Assembly (NCBI GenBank): GCA_964352985.1
Contig: CAYGUK010000120.1
Coordinates: forward strand, 1 to 11,385
DNA length: 11,385 bases
Reading direction: 5' to 3'
Source of the DNA: CAYGUK01 sp964352985
GTDB lineage: Bacteria > Pseudomonadota > Gammaproteobacteria > JAHCLG01
Shown: positions 1 to 7,377 of the stretch, in pieces
How the letters are laid out: every line of letters starts with the position of its first letter
Position numbering within the stretch: the first letter of the stretch is position 1
Made by a program: the position numbers and the translations under genes
The notes under the pieces: generated by a model
Told to the model about the DNA's origin: nothing
The model's database searches: none
What the model saw: the letters and a program-made list of their open reading frames with translations, nothing else

Positions 1-76
1 CTTATCATTGGAGTGCTGTTGTGGGCAACTAGGTGATTTAGCGGACGCTCACAAATAAATTAATAACTCAAACAAC

Positions 77-108
77 ATTTCTTGTTCACGAAATTTCTTG
101 TTCACGAA
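77..108. repeat. Perfect 16-bp tandem duplication
   Basis: Two identical adjacent copies of ATTTCTTGTTCACGAA lie at 77-92 and 93-108. They sit in the non-coding leader about 80 bases before the first small gene. Each copy ends in TTCACGAA, so the array could be a pair of protein-binding sites placed upstream of that gene. It could equally be a replication-slippage duplication or an assembly artefact. The copies are read directly; any function is inference. I see no convincing gene in 1-178. Short open stretches run in from the left edge (stops at 32, 36 and 58), but none is recognisable as the tail of a known protein. Confidence 0.75.
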
Positions 109-190
109 TAGTAGTGCCAATTATGGAATATTTGTTTCTATATATATCGGTCAATATTAACAATTCATAAATTATAAAATGGTGATAACT

Positions 191-457
191 ATGTTTGCTA
201 GAGATGACAGAGAGGCAGGTAATACAATCAGAGTGTTTAGGGAAATGGCTTCACTTAGTTTTGGATTTTTAGCGGGTGCGAAAGCTGTTGTAGATAATAA
301 ATTAGTTGCTGCGGAATATTGGTTTTTAGGATTTGTATTTATTGTAAAGAAGGATCCTTTACTTGCCTTAGCGATGTTAGCAGGGGGAGGCGTGGGTGTT
401 TATTATGGTAATGCAGTAGCACAATCAAATCATTCAAAACGATTAAATGGACCATAA
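191..457 (+). CDS. Small hypothetical membrane protein
   Basis: This encodes an 88-residue protein that I do not recognise. The N-terminus is charged (MFARDDREAG). It is followed by small and hydrophobic residues (about 22-34), a second hydrophobic stretch (WFLGFVFIV, about 44-52), a KKD turn, and a glycine-rich hydrophobic segment (about 57-75, including LAGGGVGVYYG). The tail is polar and basic. This suggests a small inner-membrane protein with two or three short membrane segments and no cleavable signal peptide. ATG 191 is preferred because GGTGAT at 181-186 matches the anti-Shine-Dalgarno end; an in-frame ATG at 179 has no ribosome site and would give 92 residues. It lies where uppS is usually found upstream of cdsA, but has no resemblance to UppS. 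It may be lineage-specific. That it is a gene is moderately likely; its function is unknown. Confidence 0.55.
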   Translation: MFARDDREAGNTIRVFREMASLSFGFLAGAKAVVDNKLVAAEYWFLGFVFIVKKDPLLALAMLAGGGVGVYYGNAVAQSNHSKRLNGP

Positions 458-550
458 TTGAAACTCAAAGCGGAATGTCTAAAACAAAACGTTATCAGTG
501 AGCGAACATTACTTTATAAAATACCATAAATTCAATAAGTTGTTTAATCT

Positions 551-578
551 TTGAGATTGTAATCTATCCTGGTACAAT
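551..578 (+). promoter_or_regulatory. Probable sigma70 promoter of cdsA-dxr
   Basis: TTGAGA (551-556) and TACAAT (573-578) are separated by 16 bases. This is a close match to the -35 and -10 consensus. Transcription would start near 585, giving a leader of about 20 bases before the cdsA ATG at 605. The surrounding spacer (458-604) contains nothing else I can support. A dedicated promoter here fits the loss of the usual upstream genes of this cluster. Confidence 0.55.
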
Positions 579-604
579 GCTTTTTTTCAAATTGAGTGGA
601 CACA

Positions 605-1420
605 ATGCTTAAATTCCGCATTCTTACTGCGTTAATTTTAATACCCATTGTTATTGCTGGGATTGCTTTGCTACCTATACCTTATTTTGGGGTTGCCATT
701 GCTATCATCTTATCTGCTTGTGCGCTGGAGTGGTGTTTTCTCATTAAGTTAAAAATAATTCGAACTTTTTTCTATGTATTAATCACCTTATCGATATTAG
801 TGATGTTAAGTTTTACGCCTATCATTTTAGCCCATGTCTTTTTGTGGGTTGGATTATTGTGGTGGATTTTAGCTTTAGTGCTCGTGTCAACTTACCCTAA
901 ACTCATGTCATTTTGGCAAAATAGTTTATCTAATCGGATATTGGTTGGTTGGTGTTTAATTTTACCGACTTGGTCAGGATTATTTGTCATCATCAAGCAA
1001 CCCGATGGTCGCTGGTTATTACTCTTACTACTAATACTAGTTTGGGTCGCAGATAGTGGTGCCTATTTTGTGGGCAAAGCAAAAGGACAACGCAAATTAG
1101 CGCCAAATATTAGCCCCGGAAAAACCGTTGAAGGAATGTTGGGTGGTTTCATTACAGGAGCGATTGTTGCTATTATCAGCGCATTGATTATGCGTTATAA
1201 TTTTGAACATTCACTTTTATATATTCTTATTTTACTCATCATGATATTTGCGGCTTTATTGGGTGATATCACAGAAAGTATGTTTAAACGCCAGCAAGAT
1301 GTAAAAGATAGCGGTAAATTATTGCCAGGTCATGGTGGATTACTCGATAGATTAGATAGTGTATTTGCTGTTGCACCTTTATTTGCTTTGTTTGATATGT
1401 TAATTAAACGGTTTTTGTAA
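605..1420 (+). CDS. cdsA: Phosphatidate cytidylyltransferase CdsA
   Basis: CdsA makes CDP-diacylglycerol from phosphatidic acid and CTP in the inner membrane. This is the precursor of phosphatidylglycerol, cardiolipin and phosphatidylethanolamine. The 271-residue protein is almost entirely hydrophobic, with several membrane segments. It carries the CDP-diglyceride synthetase signature near its C-terminus: SMFKR at 225-229, KDSG at 234-237, PGHGG at 241-245 and DRLD at 248-251. WVADSGAY at 147-154 is also typical. E. coli CdsA is 285 residues and begins MLKYR; ATG 605 gives MLKFR and has GAGTGG a few bases upstream. A GTG at 596 is in frame but has no ribosome site, so 605 is chosen. The gene overlaps dxr by one base (TAATG), so the two are probably co-translated. 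uppS, its usual upstream neighbour, is not present. Confidence 0.96.
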   Translation: MLKFRILTALILIPIVIAGIALLPIPYFGVAIAIILSACALEWCFLIKLKIIRTFFYVLITLSILVMLSFTPIILAHVFLWVGLLWWILALVLVSTYPKLMSFWQNSLSNRILVGWCLILPTWSGLFVIIKQPDGRWLLLLLLILVWVADSGAYFVGKAKGQRKLAPNISPGKTVEGMLGGFITGAIVAIISALIMRYNFEHSLLYILILLIMIFAALLGDITESMFKRQQDVKDSGKLLPGHGGLLDRLDSVFAVAPLFALFDMLIKRFL

Positions 1421-2610
1421 TGAAAGAAAAAATAGCTTTATTGGGTTCCACGGGTTCTATAGGTCAGTCTACATTAGATGTTATTTCCCAAAATCGTGAT
1501 CGATATAATGTTATCGCACTAGCTGCCAAAAAAAATGTGGATTTGATGGTTAAGCAGTGCTTAGACTTTAAACCTCGCTATGCTGTTTTAAGTGATGATA
1601 ATGCTGCAGCCAAATTAAAACATTTATTACAAAATGAAAAAACCATAGTCCTGTCAGGGAATGAACAATTAAATTTTCTCGCAAGTCTTAAAGAAGTCGA
1701 TACGGTGGTTGCGGCCATTGTTGGTAGTATTGGAGCATTGTCTACATTAACTGCAGCCAATTCGGGCAAAAGAATTTTATTAGCAAATAAAGAAGCCTTA
1801 GTGATGACAGGTGATTTATTAATGCAAAGTGTTAAACAAAATCATGCCGAAATTATTCCTGTTGATAGTGAACATAATGCGATTTTTCAATGTTTACCTG
1901 CTAATTATCGTTGTGGTGAAATTATCAATGGAATTGAAAAAATTATATTAACGGCATCAGGTGGTCCTTTTTTAAAAACACCAATTTGTGATTTAGATAA
2001 AATGACACCAGAACAAGCGATTGCTCATCCTAATTGGAAGATGGGTAATAAAGTTTCAATTGACTCTGCTACAATGATGAATAAAGCGTTAGAAGTGATC
2101 GAGGCACATTATTTATTTCAATTAAAATGTGATCAAATCTCAGTGTTGCTTCATCCGCAAAGTATTATTCATTCTTTAGTTCACTATGTTGATGGTTCGC
2201 AATTAGCGCAATGCGGATTACCTGATATGCGAACGCCGATTGCCTCAGCACTCGCGTGGCCAGCGCGCATTTATTCAGGCGTCGGACATTTAAATTTAGC
2301 GGAAATTGGTCAATTAACTTTTGCACCATTAGATCGTGTTCGTTTTCCTGCGATAGAATTAGCGTATTGGGCGATTTCACAAGGTGGCACAGCAGGTACC
2401 ATTTTAAATGCCGCTAATGAAATTTTTGTTGATGCATTTATAAATGAAAAAATCAGTTTCACTAATATTACTAAACTACTACAAAAACTCATCAAAACTT
2501 GCACGATTGACCATGTGAATAACTGGAATGACATCGTTAAAATCGATAGAGAAACTCGTCTTACTGCTTTGAGTTTAGTCGAAACAATTCAACATGCACA
2601 TTATGCTTGA
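1420..2610 (+). CDS. dxr: 1-deoxy-D-xylulose 5-phosphate reductoisomerase
   Basis: Dxr (IspC) converts 1-deoxy-D-xylulose 5-phosphate to 2-C-methyl-D-erythritol 4-phosphate with NADPH and a divalent metal. This is the committed step of the MEP isoprenoid pathway in the cytosol and the target of fosmidomycin. The protein is 396 residues (E. coli 398). The NADPH-binding GSTGSIGQST is at residues 9-18 and LLANKEALV at 120-128. The metal ligands are Asp149 and Glu151 in PVDSEHNAIFQ, plus Glu225 in MMNKALEVIEA. The HPNWKMG and HPQSIIHS motifs are intact. I see no missing catalytic residue. The ATG overlaps the cdsA stop codon, which indicates coupling. Downstream, the usual next gene rseP is absent and bamA follows after 81 bases. 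Confidence 0.97.
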   Translation: MKEKIALLGSTGSIGQSTLDVISQNRDRYNVIALAAKKNVDLMVKQCLDFKPRYAVLSDDNAAAKLKHLLQNEKTIVLSGNEQLNFLASLKEVDTVVAAIVGSIGALSTLTAANSGKRILLANKEALVMTGDLLMQSVKQNHAEIIPVDSEHNAIFQCLPANYRCGEIINGIEKIILTASGGPFLKTPICDLDKMTPEQAIAHPNWKMGNKVSIDSATMMNKALEVIEAHYLFQLKCDQISVLLHPQSIIHSLVHYVDGSQLAQCGLPDMRTPIASALAWPARIYSGVGHLNLAEIGQLTFAPLDRVRFPAIELAYWAISQGGTAGTILNAANEIFVDAFINEKISFTNITKLLQKLIKTCTIDHVNNWNDIVKIDRETRLTALSLVETIQHAHYA

Positions 2611-2618
2611 TTAAAATA

Positions 2619-2652
2619 ATTTTGCAATTTCACAAAATAGATTGCACAATCT
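2619..2652. promoter_or_regulatory. Two inverted repeats and possible bamA promoter
   Basis: Two adjacent perfect inverted repeats lie between dxr and bamA: ATTTTG/CAAAAT (2619-2624 and 2633-2638) and AGATTG-CA-CAATCT (2639-2652). A weak promoter can be drawn through them: TTGCAA (2622-2627), 17 bases, CACAAT (2645-2650). The -10 would then lie inside the second palindrome, an arrangement that could allow repression. The repeats are seen directly; the promoter and operator roles are inference. The bamA ribosome site is the purine-rich AGGTAAGGGA further downstream (about 2671-2680). Confidence 0.3.
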
Positions 2653-2691
2653 GCGGTTATTTAATTTGGTAGGTAAGGGAAAATAATTCTA

Positions 2692-5133
2692 ATGCAGAAG
2701 TGTAAACACCTGTGCGTCATTTTTTTGTTCACTCTTTTTGTGACTAATGGTTGGGCTTTTACCCCATTTACAGTTTCCAAAATCCAATTTCAAGGATTGC
2801 AGGGAATTTCACGTTCAACCATTTCAGATTATTTGCCTATTGCACCCGGGCAACAACTGACTAACACAAAATCAACTCGTGTAATTCAGTCGCTTTACAA
2901 TACGGGATTTTTTCAAGATGTGCGTTTGGCTCGACGTGGCAATATATTAATTATTAATGTGCAAGAGCGTCCAACCATTAGTGACATCAAAATTATTGGT
3001 AACAAAGAAATTAAAACCAAACGGCTTTTAGATGTGATGCGTAAACTCGGGATCACAGAAGGTCAGGTTTATAATAAAACGACGTTAGCACGCATTAAAT
3101 TATCTCTTGAAGCGCAATATAACCAACTCGGCAAATTTAGTGCTAAAGTTAATACTATCGTAACACCATTACCGCGCAATCGTGTGTCGATTACGATTTC
3201 GATCACAGAAGGGGTCGTCACTAAAATCGCGCGCATTCAAATTATTGGTAATCATGCGTTTTCTCAACATGAATTGTTAGGTCAATTTAAATTAGGCCCA
3301 CCGAATTTATTATCATTTTTTACAAGCAATGATCATTACAGCAAAGAAAAATTAGATAAAGATTTACAAAGCTTACATGATTTTTATTTAGATCATGGTT
3401 TCATTCGTTTCCAAATTGTTTCACACAAAGTTTCTTTAACACCTGATAAACAACATGTCTTTATTACCATCACTATTTCTGAAGGTAGTCAATATAAATT
3501 ATCGGGTTATCGCTTGATGGGAAATTTAATGTTACCCCAAGGTGATTTTACTAAGTATATTGATTTACCCACGCCACAAATTTTCTCTCGTAAGAAAATA
3601 ATCGCAGTACAAAAAGTAATTGGAGATGTTTTGGGTAATCATGGTTATGCTTATGCTATGGTACAAGTGATTCCAACTGTAGATGAGAAAAATAAAACAG
3701 TCTTTATTAATTTTGATATTGAACCAGGTCGTCGCGTTTATATCAGACACATTAATTTTTCTGGTAATACAAAAACAGAAGATATTGCTTTACGTAAAGC
3801 AATGGTGCAGTTAGAAGGTGGGTTATATAATTTATCCCAAATTGATGACTCAGAACGTAATATCAATATTTTGGGTATTGTTAAAAATGTTCATCATGAG
3901 ATAACACCAGTAGCAGGTAAAAATAATCAAGTCGATTTAAATATGGGCTTAACCGAAATGCCTACTGCAACGGTGACAGCAGGTGTGGGATATTCGACGA
4001 CTGAAAAAGTATTAATTTCTTCGTCATTAAAACAACCTAATTTTATGGGAACAGGCAAAGCTTTAGATGTGAATTTTTCTAACAGTGCTTATACTCGCAC
4101 CTATAGTTTAAGTTTTAATGATCCCTATTATACCTTGGACGGTGTTTCTCGTGGTTATAGTTTATTTTATCAACGCTATAATCCGAGTAAAGCGGCATTC
4201 CTAGGTGGCAGTTACACATATAATATTTATGGCGGTAATATCAATTTTGGTATTCCACTAAATATGTATAACCGCATTAACTTAGGCGTGGGATATCAAC
4301 ATATTAAATTGTTGACCTCCAATATTAATATTCCACAATATGTTACGAACTTCCTAATTCAGCATAATGGTAAACGCCGTTATAATGAAATTTTACTCAG
4401 CGCAAGTTATCTCTTTAATAACTGGGATAGAGCTATTTTCCCAACTAAAGGTATCGAAGCGACTGCTGGTGGTTCAGTCTACTTACCAGCCTCAAAACGT
4501 TCGTTAAAATACTATAAACTTTCAACCATGTTACAAGGTTATTTACCTTTAAATCATCAGCGTTCATGGATTATTTACACCAAAGCTGGGGCGGTTTATG
4601 GGAATGGATTAGGCAGTACGAACAAGCTACCATTTTTTGCTAATTATTATGGTGGTGGTATCGATTCTGATGTGCCTTTAGAAGGGCTTGAGCCAAATTC
4701 TTTAGGTCCCTGGGATGAATTTCGTAATTCTATTGGTGGTAACTTTGGGGTTTATGGAAAATTGGGATTAATCATTCCACAATTCACGGATAGTGTTCGT
4801 ACCATGGTATTTATTGATATGGGCAAATTATTCGAAACAAAACCCTCGCAAACACAGTTTACGCCAACATTCACCACAACAGATAATAATGGTAATGCAA
4901 ACGGCACTGTCATTTATCCAACAACATCTTACGCTCAATTACAAAGCTATAGAAATGCGCATCGCATGCGTTTTTCATATGGTGTATCAGTTGAATGGCG
5001 TTCGTTTATTGGGCCATTAGTCTTTAGTCTTTCACGTCCGTTCAAGACTTACTGCCCACCAGCAGGTGTCACAACTTATCCCTTCTGTGATCAGACTGAT
5101 CCGTTTCAGTTTACAGTCGGGGCTAACTTTTAA
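2692..5133 (+). CDS. bamA: Outer membrane assembly factor BamA (Omp85), atypical loop 6
   Basis: BamA is the essential core of the BAM complex, which inserts beta-barrel proteins into the outer membrane. At 813 residues it matches E. coli (810). A signal peptide spans residues 1-22 (NGWA, then FTPF). Five POTRA domains follow at about 27-94, 95-175, 178-267, 268-346 and 349-423, and then a 16-strand barrel ending in Phe813 (FTVGANF). Well-conserved blocks include VTPLPRNRV, VGNHAF-like IIGNHAF and SLTPDK. Glu375 in QLEGG matches E. coli Glu373, which is important for BamD contact. Loop 6 is unusual: the VRGF motif reads LEGL (663-666), the loop is about 25 residues shorter than in E. coli, and its disulfide cysteines are missing. 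Loop 8 gains Cys788 and Cys799. The frame is uninterrupted, so a sequencing slip is unlikely. The gene stands alone between two spacers. Confidence 0.96.
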   Translation: MQKCKHLCVIFLFTLFVTNGWAFTPFTVSKIQFQGLQGISRSTISDYLPIAPGQQLTNTKSTRVIQSLYNTGFFQDVRLARRGNILIINVQERPTISDIKIIGNKEIKTKRLLDVMRKLGITEGQVYNKTTLARIKLSLEAQYNQLGKFSAKVNTIVTPLPRNRVSITISITEGVVTKIARIQIIGNHAFSQHELLGQFKLGPPNLLSFFTSNDHYSKEKLDKDLQSLHDFYLDHGFIRFQIVSHKVSLTPDKQHVFITITISEGSQYKLSGYRLMGNLMLPQGDFTKYIDLPTPQIFSRKKIIAVQKVIGDVLGNHGYAYAMVQVIPTVDEKNKTVFINFDIEPGRRVYIRHINFSGNTKTEDIALRKAMVQLEGGLYNLSQIDDSERNINILGIVKNVHHEITPVAGKNNQVDLNMGLTEMPTATVTAGVGYSTTEKVLISSSLKQPNFMGTGKALDVNFSNSAYTRTYSLSFNDPYYTLDGVSRGYSLFYQRYNPSKAAFLGGSYTYNIYGGNINFGIPLNMYNRINLGVGYQHIKLLTSNINIPQYVTNFLIQHNGKRRYNEILLSASYLFNNWDRAIFPTKGIEATAGGSVYLPASKRSLKYYKLSTMLQGYLPLNHQRSWIIYTKAGAVYGNGLGSTNKLPFFANYYGGGIDSDVPLEGLEPNSLGPWDEFRNSIGGNFGVYGKLGLIIPQFTDSVRTMVFIDMGKLFETKPSQTQFTPTFTTTDNNGNANGTVIYPTTSYAQLQSYRNAHRMRFSYGVSVEWRSFIGPLVFSLSRPFKTYCPPAGVTTYPFCDQTDPFQFTVGANF

Positions 5134-5143
5134 ATTAGATTTA

Positions 5144-5172
5144 TGGGGATATGTTTTTTTAACGTGTCCCCA
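5144..5172 (+). other. Stable hairpin just after bamA
   Basis: A 12-base-pair stem is formed by TGGGGATATGTT (5144-5155) and AACGTGTCCCCA (5161-5172), with two G-U wobbles and a loop of five T. It begins 11 bases after the bamA stop codon. The T-run is in the loop rather than after the stem, so this is not a textbook intrinsic terminator on either strand. It may protect the bamA 3' end or attenuate read-through into skp. A weaker hairpin follows (TCATGT 5179-5184 with ACATGA 5198-5203). Confidence 0.45.
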
Positions 5173-5261
5173 GTTTGGTCATGTTTATGCACTAAGCACA
5201 TGATATATTGATATTTTAATCCTATTACTGATTAATCTAGCGCAATACTTTGAAAAATTGA

Positions 5262-5290
5262 TTCCTTTCCGTTAAACAGTGGTTTATACT
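5262..5290 (+). promoter_or_regulatory. Possible promoter of the skp-lpx operon
   Basis: TATACT at 5285-5290 is a good -10 element. Its -35 partner at 17-base spacing (TTCCTT, 5262-5267) is poor, so the promoter may need an activator. It sits 38 bases before the skp ATG, at the end of a 195-base spacer. I see no clear sigmaE consensus, although sigmaE often drives skp in enterics. The skp ribosome site AGGAG at 5315-5319 is strong. Confidence 0.35.
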
Positions 5291-5328
5291 TCGCACTTTT
5301 AAGCAATACCTACGCGAGGAGTCCTCTT

Positions 5329-5832
5329 ATGAAAAAATTTGCAATACTTGTAGCCAGCATCTTAGTTGTTGCCTTTGCTTCTGTTACAGCAAACGCAGCT
5401 AACTTTAAAATCGGTGTTGTTGATATTCAAAAGGTTGTTCAACAAGCCCCTGAAACGAATAAATACAATACTGATTTGCAAGCTAAATTCAAACCACGTC
5501 AAGAAAAGTTACTTAAATTAAACTCTCAATTACATAACAACCAAGCTAAACTTAGCCGTGACAGTTCTGTAATGAGTGCTAAAGATCGTGAAGCATTACA
5601 AGGCAAAATTATCGAACAGCAAACAGAATTACGTCATTTTGCTCAAAATTACCAAGATGATTTAAGTGCTGCTCGTGCCAAAGACATGCAACAATTATTT
5701 AAAAACATCGAACGCGCTGTTTCTAAAGTTGCTAAATCTGGCAAATACGACATGATCTTAGAAAAACAAGCTGCACCTTATGTTAGCAGTCACTATGACG
5801 TTACAAGTGATGTGTTAAAAAATCTTAAATAA
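5329..5832 (+). CDS. skp: Periplasmic chaperone Skp/OmpH
   Basis: Skp is a trimeric, jellyfish-shaped periplasmic chaperone. It holds unfolded outer-membrane proteins after Sec export and delivers them to BamA. The protein is 167 residues (E. coli 161). It starts with a clear signal peptide, residues 1-23, cut after ANA. The mature chain opens with the family hallmark FKIGVVDIQKVVQQAPE, a strand plus the start of a helix. A long charged helical region, rich in Lys, Gln and Glu, covers about residues 50-140 and forms the tentacles. It ends with the closing strand segment KYDMILEKQAAPYV. The start has a strong AGGAG site. It follows bamA, its functional partner, and its stop codon TAA touches the first possible lpxD start. 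Confidence 0.93.
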   Translation: MKKFAILVASILVVAFASVTANAANFKIGVVDIQKVVQQAPETNKYNTDLQAKFKPRQEKLLKLNSQLHNNQAKLSRDSSVMSAKDREALQGKIIEQQTELRHFAQNYQDDLSAARAKDMQQLFKNIERAVSKVAKSGKYDMILEKQAAPYVSSHYDVTSDVLKNLK

Positions 5833-5841
5833 GTGATTAAC

Positions 5842-6903
5842 ATGTTAGTTGCAAAAACAAAAGCGCCAACAATTAGTTTAGCTGAGATTGCTAAAATCTT
5901 AGATGCTGAGTGTCGAGGTGATGGTGAATGTCAAATTTCTGGTATTGCTTCAATAGCAAATGCCAAGGATGGTGAGTTAACATTCCTCACTCACAAAAAC
6001 TATCGCAAACTTTTAAAAGACACCAAAGCATCTGCGATTTTATTAACAGCTGACGATGCGAAAGATTGTTCGATAAATTGTATTATCATGAAAAATCCAT
6101 ACGCAGGTTACGCTAAAGTTGCGCAACTATTCGAACATAAGCCAACAATCACCGAGGGGATCCACCCTTCGGTGGTGACTGGTGATAAATGCCATATTCA
6201 TCCTTCCGTTAGCATTTCGGCAAATTGTGTAATTGGTAATAATGTCACAATTAATGAAAATGCAGTTATTGGTCCCAATTGTGTTATTGGCGATAATTGT
6301 AAAATCGGGGCTCAAACGAAATTACATCCTCGTGTTACTTTATACCATGGGGTGACTCTCGGACAACGCTGCATTTTTCATAGTGGTGTTGTCATTGGCA
6401 GTGATGGTTTTGGCAATGCGCAAGAAAATGGTCGTTGGATCAAAATTCCCCAATTAGGCGGTGTATTGATCGGAAACGACGTCGAAGTTGGCGCCAATAC
6501 AACAATTGATCGTGGCGCACTTGACGATACTGTTATTGAAGATGGTGTTAAACTCGATAACCAAATTCAAATTGGACATAATGTTTGTATTGGAAGTAAT
6601 ACGGCGATGGCAGGATGTGTTGCCGTAGCTGGATCTACAACGATTGGAAAAAATTGTGCGATTGGTGGTGGTACTTGTATCGCAGGCCATATAAGCATTG
6701 CAGATAATGTTACTTTCACTGGAATGTCTGGTGTTTACACTACCATAGATCAACCTGGTCTCTATTCATCTGGCACGGGTGTGCAAGAAACAAAAACTTG
6801 GATTAGAAATGTTTCGCGTTTGCGTCATTTAGATGAATTAACGCGAAAATTATTAAAATTAGAAAAACAAATTGCTAAATTAACTAAATCAGAAACTGAA
6901 TAA
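5842..6903 (+). CDS. lpxD: UDP-3-O-(3-hydroxyacyl)glucosamine N-acyltransferase
   Basis: LpxD adds the second, amide-linked 3-hydroxyacyl chain from acyl-ACP to UDP-3-O-acyl-glucosamine in lipid A synthesis. The N-terminal uridine-binding domain (about 1-105) includes KNPYAGYAKVAQLF. It is followed by a long left-handed beta-helix of hexapeptide repeats (about 106-305) and a C-terminal helix, for 353 residues (E. coli 341). The catalytic base is His246 in IQIGHNV (E. coli His239). DGFGNAQENGRWIKIPQLG and TTIDRGALDDT are canonical. The E. coli chain-length residue Met290 aligns without gaps to Gly297 in GMSGVY. ATG 5842 was chosen. GTG 5833, directly after the skp stop, is in frame and would add three residues (MIN); neither start has a strong ribosome site. 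Coupling to skp is likely. Confidence 0.96.
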   Translation: MLVAKTKAPTISLAEIAKILDAECRGDGECQISGIASIANAKDGELTFLTHKNYRKLLKDTKASAILLTADDAKDCSINCIIMKNPYAGYAKVAQLFEHKPTITEGIHPSVVTGDKCHIHPSVSISANCVIGNNVTINENAVIGPNCVIGDNCKIGAQTKLHPRVTLYHGVTLGQRCIFHSGVVIGSDGFGNAQENGRWIKIPQLGGVLIGNDVEVGANTTIDRGALDDTVIEDGVKLDNQIQIGHNVCIGSNTAMAGCVAVAGSTTIGKNCAIGGGTCIAGHISIADNVTFTGMSGVYTTIDQPGLYSSGTGVQETKTWIRNVSRLRHLDELTRKLLKLEKQIAKLTKSETE

Positions 6904-6927
6904 TCTTAATTATTAGGTAGGAGTAAT

Positions 6928-7374
6928 ATGGATCACTTGGATATCAATGAGATACTCAAGATTTTACCACAGCGTTATCCATTCTTATTGATTGATCGAG
7001 TTATTCGATTAGACGTTGAAAAATCTTTAACTGCTATTAAAAATGTGAGTATTAACGAACATTTTTTTGTGGGGCATTTTCCAGTTAAACCGGTGATGCC
7101 GGGCGTATTATTGATTGAAGCCCTTGCTCAAGCAAGTGGCGTATTAGCTGTTAAAACTGCCGAACATCAAGGCAAAAAGGTGAGTGGTTTATATTATTTT
7201 GCGGGTATTGATAATGCTCGTTTTAAACGCCCTGTTGTGCCTGGTGATCAATTACATCTTAATGTTGAAATTGTTAAAGTTAAAAGTGATATTTGGAAAT
7301 TAAAAGGTGTTGGTATGGTCGATGGTGAAATTGCTGTGACTGCTGACATCATGAGTGTGAGAAAAGAGAATTAA
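6928..7374 (+). CDS. fabZ: 3-hydroxyacyl-[ACP] dehydratase FabZ
   Basis: FabZ dehydrates 3-hydroxyacyl-ACP to trans-2-enoyl-ACP in type II fatty acid synthesis. It competes with LpxA and LpxD for 3-hydroxyacyl-ACP, which explains its place among lpx genes. The 148-residue protein (E. coli 151) is a single hot-dog fold. The catalytic pair is His50 in FFVGHFP and Glu64 in LLIEALAQASG, 14 residues apart as in E. coli (His54 and Glu68). ILPQRYPFLLIDRV at the start and ARFKRPVVPGDQL later are family hallmarks. A good AGGAG ribosome site precedes ATG 6928, 24 bases after lpxD. The gap to lpxA is only three bases. Confidence 0.97.
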   Translation: MDHLDINEILKILPQRYPFLLIDRVIRLDVEKSLTAIKNVSINEHFFVGHFPVKPVMPGVLLIEALAQASGVLAVKTAEHQGKKVSGLYYFAGIDNARFKRPVVPGDQLHLNVEIVKVKSDIWKLKGVGMVDGEIAVTADIMSVRKEN

Positions 7375-7377
7375 ATC

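Noticed and set aside
1..58. Possible C-terminal tail of an upstream gene running in from the left edge
   Set aside because: All three forward frames are open only briefly (stops at 32, 36 and 58), and none gives a recognisable protein end, so no frame can be preferred.
596..604. GTG 596 as the cdsA start
   Set aside because: It has no ribosome site, and the family begins with MLK at the ATG at 605, which does have one.
5833..5841. GTG 5833 as the lpxD start
   Set aside because: It touches the skp stop without a ribosome site. ATG 5842 is three codons later; the choice changes little and remains uncertain.
6170..6760. Repetitive hexapeptide coding in lpxD (and similarly in lpxA) as a DNA repeat array
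   Set aside because: The periodicity is the protein beta-helix hexapeptide pattern; the DNA copies are not identical.
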